The notes: a model not told the origin generated them from the sequence alone. 64,000 nt of DNA from Amycolatopsis nivea (GCF_004522235.1 NZ_SDLT01000005.1:186001-250000); one strand, 5' to 3'. Positions 17,321 through 25,659 are shown, counted from the first letter of the stretch. A program made the numbers and translations.

Positions 17321-17389
17321 CGCGACTGTGCGTGAGGGGGCCCCTCAGGGAATCTGATTCCGTCAGGGTTCCCCTCACGCACAGTCGCG
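17321..17389. terminator. Large inverted repeat between convergent genes
   Basis: CGCGACTGTGCGTGAGGGG (17321-17339) is perfectly complementary to 17371-17389, a 19-bp stem. The 31-nt interior contains the motif CCCCTCAGGGAATC, which recurs at 44.7 kb. It lies between the ends of PAC2 (+) and MarR (-), so it can act as a bidirectional terminator. The rest of the 17113-17457 gap shows nothing else. Confidence 0.7.
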
Positions 17390-17457
17390 TCGCGAGGAGG
17401 CGCACCGGCCAGCGGGTTCACCCAGCGTGCGCCGTATGAGCGTGGCTTGGGGCCGAG

Positions 17458-17877
17458 TCAGCCCGGCCAGCCAGCGAGATACCGCAACGCCTCGCTGGTC
17501 GGCCCGAACGCGTCCCCGAGCAGCGCGTGCAACTCGCGGTTGAACGACTCGATCACCGGCCGCAACCGGGCGATCGTCGCGTTCCCCTCCGCCGTCAGGT
17601 CCAGGACCAGCGCCCGGTGCTGTTCCGGATGCTGCTGCCGGACGATCAGCCCCGCGTCGACCAGCCGTCCGGTCATCGCGGTGATCGCCGATTCGCGCTG
17701 GCCCAGCTCAGTGGCCAATTCCCGCTGGGTGAGCCCGGGCTGGTCGTGCACCGCGAGCAGAGCGCCGAGCTGCGCGGTCGTCACGCCGCCCGCGGCGAGG
17801 CAGCGGCGGTCGCCCTCGACGCGCAGCCGGTGCGCCGCGCTCTGCAGCAGGAAGAAAAGACGTTCGTCGGCGGCCAT
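17458..17877 (-). CDS. MarR-family transcriptional regulator
   Basis: 139 aa from the ATG at 17875-17877 (MAADERLFFLLQSAAHRLR). An upstream ATG at 17913 with GAGG directly before it would add 12 residues. The winged helix is clear: TTAQLGALLAVHDQPGLTQRELATELGQRESAITAMTGRLVDAGLIVRQ. Its promoter is shared with a divergent PaaI-type thioesterase and holds two abutting perfect operators. The likely role is autoregulation and repression of the thioesterase. Confidence 0.9.
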   Translation of the reverse strand: MAADERLFFLLQSAAHRLRVEGDRRCLAAGGVTTAQLGALLAVHDQPGLTQRELATELGQRESAITAMTGRLVDAGLIVRQQHPEQHRALVLDLTAEGNATIARLRPVIESFNRELHALLGDAFGPTSEALRYLAGWPG

Positions 17878-17917
17878 GCGGGGATCTTGACAGTGTTCTC
17901 TCCGCGCCGCCATCCTC

Positions 17918-17949
17918 ACTTCACTACTGAAGTACTTCACTACTGAAGT
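17918..17949. promoter_or_regulatory. Two abutting MarR operators
   Basis: The 16-mer ACTTCACTACTGAAGT occurs twice back to back (17918-17933 and 17934-17949). Each copy is itself an inverted repeat with ACTTCA/TGAAGT arms and a CTAC centre, so dimer sites are spaced exactly 16 bp. It sits between the MarR gene and the thioesterase gene, ending 11 bp before the latter's start. Confidence 0.88.
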
Positions 17950-17960
17950 GAGGACTGAAA

Positions 17961-18380
17961 ATGGACATAGACTTCGCGCGCGCCGGGCTGGCCGCGCAAC
18001 CGTTCAGCGTTCTGCTCGGCGCGCGGATCGAGGAATTCGGCGACGGACGGGCGGTGCTGGAACTGGACGTCCGCGACGACCTGCGGCAGCAGAACGGCTA
18101 TCTGCACGGCGGCGTCCTCGCCTACGCCGCCGACAACGCGCTCACCTTCGCCGCCGGAACCGTGCTCGGTCCGCAATTGCTGACGAGCGGCTTTTCCATC
18201 GACTACCTCGTGCCCGCGGACGGCGTGCTGCTGCGGGCGGAAGCGACGGTCGTCCAAGCAAGCCGTTCGCGGGCAACGTGCCGCTGTGATCTGTACACAG
18301 TGGACGGAGAAGGAAACGCGACGTTATGCGCGGCGGCACAAGGATCCGCGGTGGTCAGGCGGTCGGCGGCTTCCGGGTAG
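17961..18380 (+). CDS. PaaI-family hotdog thioesterase
   Basis: 139 aa; the ATG follows GTGAGGACTG. A single hotdog domain is visible: the QQNGYLHGGVLAYAADNALTFAA segment with the HGG and the catalytic-helix Asp (residue 60 region), then SIDYLVPADG and LRAEATVVQASRS strands. PaaI-type enzymes hydrolyse aryl- or acyl-CoA thioesters in the cytoplasm. It is divergent from a MarR gene with paired operators, so its expression is probably released by an aromatic or acyl ligand. Confidence 0.9.
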   Translation: MDIDFARAGLAAQPFSVLLGARIEEFGDGRAVLELDVRDDLRQQNGYLHGGVLAYAADNALTFAAGTVLGPQLLTSGFSIDYLVPADGVLLRAEATVVQASRSRATCRCDLYTVDGEGNATLCAAAQGSAVVRRSAASG

Positions 18381-18426
18381 ACCGGGCAGTTCGGACGGGT
18401 TTCCGGTTGTCCGCTATCGTCCCGGG

Positions 18427-19308
18427 ATGAACCAGGAAAGCCAAGATCGGCTGACGACAAGGACTTTGGGCCCTGCGCTGCGCCGGAAGGCCGGCCTGGT
18501 GCTGCGCCGGGCCGCGGCCCGCCTGCACGATCCCCACGCCGAGCAGATCACCGAACTGCGCGCGGAATTGCGCGCGGAACTGGAACGGACGCGCGAGGAC
18601 CTGCGGTCGGAGGTCGTTAGGCAGGGCGACCGCCTGCTGGACCGCGTGGTCGAGTTCGAGATCCGCAGCCGTCGCGACATCGTGTACGCCGGCGATCAGG
18701 ACGCGGCGTTGGAGAGCAACGTCTTCGCGCGCGAAAGCCTGATCGGGGCACAGCATTTCGGCAGCCCGAAGGAAACACTGGAATATGCGCTTTCCCTCGC
18801 GCCCACCGGCGGGATGGCGCTGGAGTTCGGCGTCGCGTCCGGAAACACGTTGCGCACCATCGCCGCCGCGCGCGAGGCGACCGAGGTGTACGGCTTCGAT
18901 TCGTTCGACGGCCTGCCCGAAGCGTGGCTCAACGGCATGCCCGCCGGTGCCTTCGCCCGCGACGATCTGCCCGACGTGCCGGGAGCCGAACTCGTCGTCG
19001 GACTGTTCTCCGACAGCCTGCCCGGATTCCTCGAGAAGCACTCCGGTCCGGTCGATTTCGTGCACGTCGACGGCGATCTCTACAGCTCGGCGAAGACGGT
19101 GCTGGACAACGTCGGCCCGCGGCTGCGCGTCGGCAGCATCGTGCACTTCGACGAGTTCTTCAACTTCCCCGGCTGGAAACGGCACGAGTACCGGGCGTGG
19201 ACCGAGCACGTCGAGAAGACCGGCGTCGAGTTCTCTTACGAGGCCTACACGTACAACGACAACCAGGTCACCGTGCGGATCACCGGCGGGCCGGGGCTCA
19301 TGGACTGA
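18427..19308 (+). CDS. Class I SAM methyltransferase, TylF/macrocin O-methyltransferase-like
   Basis: 293 aa. The first 100 residues are charged and helical (ITELRAELRAELERTREDLR), a probable coiled coil. The catalytic domain then shows the SAM loop ALEFGVASGNTLRTIAA, YGFDSFDGLPEAW and a metal-site segment VDFVHVDGDLYSSAKTVLDNV ending in HFDEFF. This pattern belongs to the metal-dependent TylF group, which methylates sugar or phenolic hydroxyls. No glycosyl or polyketide genes lie nearby, so the substrate is open. Its end overlaps the convergent MCE gene by 11 bp. Confidence 0.85.
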   Translation: MNQESQDRLTTRTLGPALRRKAGLVLRRAAARLHDPHAEQITELRAELRAELERTREDLRSEVVRQGDRLLDRVVEFEIRSRRDIVYAGDQDAALESNVFARESLIGAQHFGSPKETLEYALSLAPTGGMALEFGVASGNTLRTIAAAREATEVYGFDSFDGLPEAWLNGMPAGAFARDDLPDVPGAELVVGLFSDSLPGFLEKHSGPVDFVHVDGDLYSSAKTVLDNVGPRLRVGSIVHFDEFFNFPGWKRHEYRAWTEHVEKTGVEFSYEAYTYNDNQVTVRITGGPGLMD

Positions 19309-20278
19309 AGCAGCCGTGCTCGTTGACCGGTCCGATCGCGGGAAGGATCAGGCCGCACAGGTAACCGTCGATCCATCGGCCGTTGCCGGTGAGATTCGCG
19401 GCGAAGCGGACGAGCGGGGCCAGTTCGCGGATTCCGTCCGCGAGCGAGACGCGGTTTCGTTCGAGCAACGCGGTGAGCTGGTCGAGCTGGGCGAGCACCG
19501 GGCCCAGTTCGCGGTCGTTGTCGGCGACGAGTCCGGACACCTCGCTGCTCAACCGGCGGGCTCCGTCGAGCAGTGACTGAATAACCGATTCGCGTTTCTG
19601 TACCTCGTCCAGCAGCTGGTTGCCGTCGGTGAGAAGCCGGGTCAGCTGGGTGTCGCGGTCGGCGAGAGTGGCGGAAACCGTGCGTGCCTGAGCCAAAAGG
19701 TGAGCCAGTTTCGTATCGCGGGCGGAGAGGGAATCGGACAGCCGCGACAGTCCGGTCAGCGTGGCGCGGACGTCGGCCGGGGTGTGCGCGAACGTGTCGG
19801 AAATGGCGCGGAAGCTCTGTGAGAGCTGAGTGGTGTCGATGGCGTCGACGGTCGTGGCCAGCTGCCGGAACGCGGGCAGGACGTCATACGGAACCGTGGT
19901 CCGGTCGCGCGGAATCGGAGTGTCCGGATCGAGCGACCCGACGCCGACCGGATCGAGCGCGAGATACTTCTGCCCGAGCAACGTTTTGATCCGGATCGAC
20001 GCGGATGTCCGGTCCCCGAGCCACGCCCCCGACACCCGGAACGACACCCGGACGGACGCGCCGTCGAGCGAAACCTCCGACACCCGGCCGACTTTCACCC
20101 CCGCGACCCGCACGTCGTTGCCGGTCTGGAGCCCCGCGGCCTCGCTGAACTCGGCGGCATACGCCGTGCCGTCGCCGATGATCGGCAGATTCGGCGCCTG
20201 GAGCGCGGTGAGGACGCCGAGGACGAGCACGGTCAACCCGACGAGAGCGGTGCGCACGGGGCGCCGGTCGGGATGCAC
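19298..20278 (-). CDS. Orphan MCE (mammalian cell entry / MlaD) family protein
   Basis: 326 aa from the GTG at 20276-20278; an upstream GTG at 20353 would add 25 residues and neither has a clear ribosome site. An N-terminal membrane anchor (RTALVGLTVLVLGVLTALQA) precedes the MlaD domain (YAAEFSEAAGLQTGNDVRVAGVKVGRV ... IKTLLGQKYLALDP). A long helical region (DTKLAHLLAQARTVSATLADRDTQLTRLL) follows. Actinobacterial MCE proteins normally occur as six genes with YrbE permeases for lipid or sterol import. None of those partners is here, so this is a solitary copy. Confidence 0.9.
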   Translation of the reverse strand: MHPDRRPVRTALVGLTVLVLGVLTALQAPNLPIIGDGTAYAAEFSEAAGLQTGNDVRVAGVKVGRVSEVSLDGASVRVSFRVSGAWLGDRTSASIRIKTLLGQKYLALDPVGVGSLDPDTPIPRDRTTVPYDVLPAFRQLATTVDAIDTTQLSQSFRAISDTFAHTPADVRATLTGLSRLSDSLSARDTKLAHLLAQARTVSATLADRDTQLTRLLTDGNQLLDEVQKRESVIQSLLDGARRLSSEVSGLVADNDRELGPVLAQLDQLTALLERNRVSLADGIRELAPLVRFAANLTGNGRWIDGYLCGLILPAIGPVNEHGCFSP

Positions 20279-20548
20279 AGCGTGGATAGTGGCTCGCCCG
20301 GCCGGGTGAGGCCACTCACGCCACCCGAATGGGCGCTTTCCCGCTGTGTCCACTTAGGACGCTTGGACTTCCCGCCCTGCGCACGGCCCGTTTCCGGCGT
20401 CGCACCCGGCGGCTCCCGTCGTGTGCCATTCTGGCCTGACTGGCTGACGTGACCGGAGTCATCGGAACATCCGGTGCGGGTCGGCCGTTGAAGGGGTGTG
20501 CAGGGAGCGCGGACAACCCGCGCCCACGCCGATCGGGGAGGAGCCACC

Positions 20549-20743
20549 ATGCGAGACCTGACCACCGGATTGCACCCGGCGCCAGACCTCGTGGACGACA
20601 CGGACGCGGCCCGGCAGGAGGAACGCCGCCGCAAGGCAGCGCTGGCCGTCGCGTCGCGGGCCAAGGACGCGCAGGAATGCGCCCTGCTGCTGGACATGCT
20701 GGGGCTGCACGCCCCCGGCGGCAGCCGCACCGAGGTCGCCTGA
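20549..20743 (+). CDS. 64-aa small cytoplasmic protein
   Basis: The ATG follows a strong GGGGAGGAG site at 20535-20543. The peptide (MRDLTTGLHPAPDLVDDTDA ... ALLLDMLGLHAPGG) has a charged central helix (ARQEERRRKAALAVASRAKDAQECALLLDML) and no membrane segment. Its style is like the short conserved proteins common in Pseudonocardiaceae, but I cannot assign a function. It is monocistronic. Confidence 0.7.
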   Translation: MRDLTTGLHPAPDLVDDTDAARQEERRRKAALAVASRAKDAQECALLLDMLGLHAPGGSRTEVA

Positions 20744-21023
20744 GGCGCTCCGGTTCCGCCGGGTTGTCCCGAGGTTCCGGGGGAAGACGCCGCTGCCGGT
20801 GCGGGCCGGTCGCGGGATTGTCTGATGCGCCAGCCTGGCCCTGGGGAGGGCTGGGCTGGCCGCCGCCGGGTTCTGACGGGCTGGACGGCCCGGCGTTCGA
20901 TGCGGGGGTTTCGACACTGGCGGGTGGGGTAACCCCGCCGGGAGTTCGGTCAGCGACGGGCTGACCGGGCGGTTGAGCGCGCCTGGCGACCTTGCGGGGC
21001 TGCAGCTTGGCTGAACGACCATC

Positions 21024-21125
21024 GGTGCCCGGTGCCCGGTGCCCGGTGCCCGGTGCCCGGTGCCCGGTGCCCGGTGCCCGGTGCCCGGTGCCCGGTGCCC
21101 GGTGCCCGGTGCCCGGTGCCCGGTG
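21024..21125 (+). repeat. Heptamer tandem array (GGTGCCC)14
   Basis: Fourteen uninterrupted copies of GGTGCCC run from 21024 to 21121 and are followed by GGTG. The array lies in a 1.1-kb gap (20744-21851). Just after it, two CTGAG-CAA(A)-CTCAG mini-hairpins occur at 21142-21154 and 21188-21201. I see no gene in the rest of the gap. Confidence 0.95.
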
Positions 21126-21851
21126 GGGGTTGCGTCTTTGCCTGAGCAACTCAGTTCCCGACGGGATCTGGCGGGGTTGGATCGTGCCTGAGCAAACTCA
21201 GCCCTGGCACCGCAAACTTCTTCACGTTGCCGGGCCGCCAATTGGCCGCCACTAGCTTCGCCCGCTCTCCGTGTCGCCCGGCTGCCGCGTGCCGGACCTC
21301 TTCCGCGCGCAAGCCTTCCCTCCCAACGCTTCATCGCTCGCCTGAGAGCAGCCCACCGCCCCGATCCCGCGCCCCCGACTGCGCCAAACGGGTGAAATCG
21401 AGCCCGTAAATCAAACCCGAAAACCATGCCGCCCAAGGCAACCAAGACACGAACCGCCCGGAGGCCCGCTCCGCTTGCAGGCAACAAGCCCTTGCCATGA
21501 AAGCGTTTCGCAATCACCACCCCGCCCACGCGCGGGTGTCCACTAAGGCCAGTCACCCAAAGAATGCGGATTCCGCAGCAACCCGACCCATCTGCACCGG
21601 CAACCCGACCCAAGCCGCGAGTCCGTTGCGGAAACCGGCCCACGCCCCGAATTCCCGTCAACCACCCAGAGTGGCCCGATTCCTGAGGCACAACAAGGAT
21701 TCCCGGACTTGCGCGGTCGGGTACTGTCGATGCCCCCGGGTGATATTTTGCTCCGAACGGCTGAGTGTCGCCGACGTATCTGTCACCCTGGTGGAGCATC
21801 CTGTACCGGGAAGCGGCCTGGGTCGGGACCGGGCGCAGGGGAGGAAACGCT

Positions 21852-22307
21852 GTGCAGAACCTGTGGGAAGACGAATATCTCATTCGGCAGCAGCGAGCTC
21901 TGGCGGAAATGGTGCGCCTGGGGCGGCGGAAGCGCAGTTTTCAGCTGGCGGAACATCTGGCGGCGGAGGGCGGGGTGTACCGGTCGGACGTCCTGGCCGT
22001 GACGGCGCTTTTCCTTGCCTGCCAGGCGGTTCGGCGGGGTGACGCGGCGGCCGTGCAAAGGTTTTCGAGCGCGTTTCGCCGTTGTGAGCGAAGCAGCATG
22101 GATCTTGCTCGGCAGCTCATGCGTTTGGAAGCGGGCCGGGAACAGGGATGGCTTCCCCGGGTGCATTATGACGAGCTTTTTTCCTACGCTTGGCGAGAAA
22201 ACCGGCCCGACATTCTGGTCAAAGCCTCGATGATTCAGCCGCGGGATGTTCCGGCGGCCGGATGGTGGGCTGAGATGGAGCGGAATCTCAGCCTGTTATC
22301 GGTCTGA
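21852..22307 (+). CDS. 151-aa orphan protein convergent with the reverse transcriptase
   Basis: The GTG start at 21852 has GGGGAGG 8 nt upstream. The sequence is helical and charged (YLIRQQRALAEMVRLGRRKR, ARQLMRLEAGREQGWLPRVHYDELFSYAWRE) without membrane segments or known motifs. The gene and its upstream region contain more A/T at third positions than their neighbours. It ends 10 bp from the end of the retron-type RT gene, tail to tail. A functional link with the RT is possible but rests on position only. Confidence 0.72.
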   Translation: MQNLWEDEYLIRQQRALAEMVRLGRRKRSFQLAEHLAAEGGVYRSDVLAVTALFLACQAVRRGDAAAVQRFSSAFRRCERSSMDLARQLMRLEAGREQGWLPRVHYDELFSYAWRENRPDILVKASMIQPRDVPAAGWWAEMERNLSLLSV

Positions 22308-22317
22308 ACCGGCGCGT

Positions 22318-23370
22318 TCACGACCAGTCGATCCGGTCGAACAGGCCGCGCAATTTCGTGCCGCGGGTCGCGTTCGTGGCGCTGACCCACGCGATCCGGC
22401 CCAGCAGGTGCGCGCGGAAGTCCGGGTGCTCCGCGCGGTTCTGCGGCGCCGGGCCGGTGCGGGCGCAGTTGTGCAGTAGGGCCCGCAGTTCGTCGTACTC
22501 GGCGCGGGCGACGGCCGGAGCGGCGTTCACCACCAATCCGGCGACGCGCTGTTGCCGGTAAGCCGGTTTCACTGACGTCTTGTCGTCGCGCAGGCGGAAG
22601 CCCTCGTCGGTCACGATCCGCCGGACGCCCGGCAGCAGCCGGTGCAGCGGCAGGCTCGCGTCGCCGGAGAAGGCCAGATCGTCGGCGTAGCGGGTGTAGT
22701 TCGCGCCCAGCACGTCGGCGAGGCCGGAGAGCCTGCGATCCAGGTGATGGGTGACCGCGTTGGCGACCGAAGGCGACGACGGCGCGCCTTGCGGGAGGTG
22801 CGTGCCGGCGAGATGGCCCAGCATGGCCGATCGGGCGGGCGCGGAGCGCAGGACGTCGACCGGCGTGCGCGTCGTAAGGATCCCGGCGATGGCGGCCGCG
22901 ACGGCAGGCGGGTAACCGGCCAAGTCGAGCAGCGACCGCACCCGCGTCGCGGTCACGGTCGGGAAGAAGCCGGCCAGATCCAGCCGCACCACCATGTCCT
23001 GCCCGGAGTGCGGACGGGCGCAGGTGTGGATCGAGCGGCCGCGGCGGAAACCGTGCGCGGCCTCGTGGACCGGCAGCGCGTCGAGGACGTGCCTGCGGAC
23101 CCGGCGCTGCACCTCGGCCAGCCGGGGTTTCGGCTGTTCGATGAGCCGCGCGCCGCCGGTGGACGTGGGGATCCAGCGGTAGCGGTAATGCCGCAGCACC
23201 GGCCGGGACCGCCGGTGCCAGCCGCGTTCGTCGGCGAACCAGGACAGTTCGCCCGGCGTGAGGTCGAGGGCGGCGGCGCATTCGTCGAACGTGGTCCACC
23301 GGGCGACCGGCCATCGCCACACCGGCATCGGTTCGAGCAGCGACGCGGAGGCGACTCGTTCTCCGTTCAT
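22318..23370 (-). CDS. Retron-type reverse transcriptase
   Basis: 350 aa. The N-terminus has a small helical module (LTPGELSWFADERGW) and the entry segment RLIEQPKPRLAEVQRRV, then HGFRRGRS (106-113). Palm motifs follow in order: RLDLAGFF with catalytic Asp131, LPQGAPSSPSVANAV (192-206) and YADD at 228-231. VAGLVVN (276-282) sits where retron RTs have the VTG motif. There is no maturase, endonuclease or C-terminal fusion, which argues against a group II intron. Retron RTs make branched msDNA from an adjacent RNA and usually serve phage defence. No effector is co-directional here. Confidence 0.9.
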   Translation of the reverse strand: MNGERVASASLLEPMPVWRWPVARWTTFDECAAALDLTPGELSWFADERGWHRRSRPVLRHYRYRWIPTSTGGARLIEQPKPRLAEVQRRVRRHVLDALPVHEAAHGFRRGRSIHTCARPHSGQDMVVRLDLAGFFPTVTATRVRSLLDLAGYPPAVAAAIAGILTTRTPVDVLRSAPARSAMLGHLAGTHLPQGAPSSPSVANAVTHHLDRRLSGLADVLGANYTRYADDLAFSGDASLPLHRLLPGVRRIVTDEGFRLRDDKTSVKPAYRQQRVAGLVVNAAPAVARAEYDELRALLHNCARTGPAPQNRAEHPDFRAHLLGRIAWVSATNATRGTKLRGLFDRIDWS

Positions 23371-23599
23371 CCGCGCTGTCTCGCACGCGGAGCGTGCCGC
23401 CGCTGCGCGGGGCGCTGTGGGTACGTGTCGTGCTGCTCCCCGGGGTTGCCCCGGAGTGGGTGGTGCTCCACCGGCTCACCTCCGCGTCGCCGGACCCCAC
23501 CCTAGCCAAGATCACCGACAAAACCGGCGCCCGGGGAGGAACCCCTGGTGACCGAACACACCCTTGACCTGAAGCCTTGTCTATAGCAACTTTTGCACT
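23371..23599 (-). other. RT leader region; candidate msr-msd location
   Basis: This 229-bp gap upstream of the RT is where a retron RNA would lie. On the RT strand it can form hairpins at 23440-23454 (CCGGGG-3-CCCCGG), 23383-23397 (GCACGC-3-GCGTGC) and 23462-23472. I could not find a convincing a1/a2 terminal pairing or place the priming G. A 57-codon open frame on the plus strand (23394-23567, starting GTG and reading ...APEWVVLHRLTSASPDPTLA...) is an alternative explanation. Confidence 0.4.
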
Positions 23600-23605
23600 A
23601 TGCAA
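23593..23605. promoter_or_regulatory. Inverted repeat on the MarR start codon
   Basis: TTGCA-CTA-TGCAA overlaps the ATG (23600-23602) of the following MarR gene. TATAGC at 23582-23587 lies about 12 nt before the ATG and no ribosome site exists, consistent with a leaderless transcript repressed by its own product. Confidence 0.6.
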
Positions 23606-24064
23606 GGTTTGTCGGATGACGTGGCCGATCTCGAGCGGCTGACTCGCGTGCTCGTGGCCGTGGCCTGGGACAGCGCGCACGCCGCCCCGCGCGGCGTGAC
23701 CTTCCCGCAGGTGCGATTGCTGGTGGTGCTCGACAGCCTGGGACGCGTGCCGTGCTCCCGGCTCGCCGAGGCGATGGGCGTGAACGCGTCGTCGGTCACC
23801 CGGCTGGCCGACAAGCTCGAGGCGCACGGGTACGTCGTGCGCGGCGAGGACGAGCACCGCCGCACGGTGGTGACCATGGAGGTCACCGCTGCCGGGCGTG
23901 AGGTCGTCGCCGGGGTCGTCGGCCGACGCCAGCGCGCGTTGTCCGAACTGCTGACGGAAATCCCGGCCGCGCGGAACGAGGCGGTCTCGACCGCGGTCCG
24001 CGACCTGGTCCTGGCGGCGGAATCGGCACCGGGCGTGCCCACGGCGGGACCGGGCCGGCTGTGA
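23600..24064 (+). CDS. MarR-family transcriptional regulator
   Basis: 154 aa. The winged helix spans about residues 33-100: VTFPQVRLLVVLDSLGRVPCSRLAEAMGVNASSVTRLADKLEAHGYVVRGEDEHRRTVVTMEV, which includes the conserved wing Asp-x-R. It is followed with a 4-bp overlap (GTGA) by a ClC-type antiporter gene, so the two are translationally coupled. Its probable role is autoregulation and control of that antiporter. The start is likely leaderless. Confidence 0.9.
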   Translation: MQGLSDDVADLERLTRVLVAVAWDSAHAAPRGVTFPQVRLLVVLDSLGRVPCSRLAEAMGVNASSVTRLADKLEAHGYVVRGEDEHRRTVVTMEVTAAGREVVAGVVGRRQRALSELLTEIPAARNEAVSTAVRDLVLAAESAPGVPTAGPGRL

Positions 24065-25659
24065 AGGTTCCAGCGCGGGCCGCGCACCTCGGCGACTTCG
24101 CAGTCAATCCTCGAATGCTGTTGATCACCGCGATCGCGCTGCCGGTGGGCGGCGCGGCGGCGGTGGCGGCGTTCGCCCTGCTCAAGCTCATCGGCTTGAT
24201 CACCAACCTGGTCTTTTACCAACGCGTCGCCACGGATCTCGTCGCGCCGGGCGCGCAGCACCACCCGTGGTGGCTCGTGCTGCTCGCGCCGGTCGTCGGC
24301 GGGCTCGTGATCGGCCTGATGGCGCGCTACGGCTCGGAGAAGATCCGCGGGCACGGCATGCCGGAGGCGATCGAAGCGATCCTCACCGGCGGCAGCCGGG
24401 TGGCCCCGCGTGTCGCGGTGCTGAAGCCGGTGTCGGCGGCGGTCAGCATCGGCACCGGTGGTCCGTTCGGGGCCGAGGGGCCGATCATCATGACCGGCGG
24501 CGCGGTCGGTTCGATCCTCGCGCAGCTGCTGAAGCTGTCGGCGGACGAACGCAAGACGCTGCTGGTCGCCGGTGCCGCGGGCGGGATGGCGGCGACGTTC
24601 AACGCACCGCTCGCGTCCGTCCTGCTGGCGGTGGAGTTGCTGCTGTTCGAGTGGCGGCCGCGCAGTCTGGTTCCGGTGGCTGCCGCGGTGTGCGTCGCGA
24701 CGGTGTGCCGCGGGTTCCTGCTCGGCACCGGACCGGTCTTCGGGGTCCCGTTCACCGGGGCCAACCCCGGCCCGGCCGCCGACGGTCTCGCGCTCGTCCC
24801 CGGTCTGACCGGCGGGTTGCTGGCGATCGGCGCGACCGCGCTCGTCTACTTCGCCGAGGATCTTTTCGGACGGCTGCCCGTGCACTGGATGTGGTGGCCC
24901 GCGATCGGCGGCCTGGTGATCGGCATTGGCGGCCTGATCGAACCGCACGCGCTCGGCGTCGGCTACGACGTGATCGACACGCTGCTCACCGGGCACGCGA
25001 CCGCGTCGCTGATCGTCGGGATCCTGGTTGTGAAAACGCTGATCTGGGCGCTTTCTCTGGGATCAGGGACTTCCGGCGGCGTGCTGGCGCCGGTGTTCAT
25101 GATCGGCGCCGCGCTGGGCGCCGCGGAAGGCGGTTTGCTGCCGCACGTCGCGCCCGGGTTCTGGGCGACGTGCGGGCTGGCCGCGGTCGTCGGCGGCGTG
25201 ATGCGGTCGCCGTTCACCGGCATTGTGTTCACTTTGGAGCTGACCCACGCGTGGAGTTATCTGCTGCCGCTCGTCGTCGCCTCGTTCTCGGCGTACGCGC
25301 TTTCGGTGTTGCTGCTCAAGCGTTCTGTGCTCACGGAGAAGATCGCGCGGCGTCGGCTGCACCTCACTCGGGAGTACACAACTGATCCACTTGAGACGTT
25401 CTTCGTGCATGAAGTGATGACGCACCAACCGGACGTGCAGATGTCGGCTGATGTCGTCGTGTTCGGGGACGACACTCTGCGCGACGTTGCGAACGAACTG
25501 GCGCTCGGGCACACGACGCAGGCGCTGGTGGTCGACCGGCATGATCCGTCGCGGGTGCTCGGCAAGGTGACATTGGCGCAGCTGCTGCATGCCCGGCGGC
25601 GGGACCTGCACGAGGAACATCACCGGGAACGGTTGCTGGGCCGGTCGGTCAGCGCTTGA
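24061..25659 (+). CDS. ClC-family chloride channel/antiporter with C-terminal CBS domain
   Basis: 532 aa. About ten hydrophobic helices carry the ClC selectivity motifs: GTGGPFGAEGP at 131-141, where Glu139 occupies the gating-glutamate position (GxEGP), and SGTSGGVLAPVF further on. The C-terminus (about 455-525) looks like a CBS domain (VHEVMTHQPDVQMSADVVVFGDDTLRDV ... ALVVDRHDPSRVLGKVTLAQLL). The retained gating Glu suggests Cl-/H+ (or F-/H+) exchange across the plasma membrane. Co-translated with a MarR regulator, it may serve acid, halide or electrophile stress. Confidence 0.92.
   Translation: MKVPARAAHLGDFAVNPRMLLITAIALPVGGAAAVAAFALLKLIGLITNLVFYQRVATDLVAPGAQHHPWWLVLLAPVVGGLVIGLMARYGSEKIRGHGMPEAIEAILTGGSRVAPRVAVLKPVSAAVSIGTGGPFGAEGPIIMTGGAVGSILAQLLKLSADERKTLLVAGAAGGMAATFNAPLASVLLAVELLLFEWRPRSLVPVAAAVCVATVCRGFLLGTGPVFGVPFTGANPGPAADGLALVPGLTGGLLAIGATALVYFAEDLFGRLPVHWMWWPAIGGLVIGIGGLIEPHALGVGYDVIDTLLTGHATASLIVGILVVKTLIWALSLGSGTSGGVLAPVFMIGAALGAAEGGLLPHVAPGFWATCGLAAVVGGVMRSPFTGIVFTLELTHAWSYLLPLVVASFSAYALSVLLLKRSVLTEKIARRRLHLTREYTTDPLETFFVHEVMTHQPDVQMSADVVVFGDDTLRDVANELALGHTTQALVVDRHDPSRVLGKVTLAQLLHARRRDLHEEHHRERLLGRSVSA

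Noticed and set aside
21024-21125. Possible origin iterons or CRISPR
   Set aside because: The 7-bp units are contiguous, without a replication gene, DnaA boxes or spacers nearby. This is a simple tandem repeat.
22318-23370. Group II intron or diversity-generating retroelement
   Set aside because: There is no maturase X or HNH domain, no intron domain V-like RNA, and no variable/template repeat pair was noticed. The motifs fit retron RTs better.
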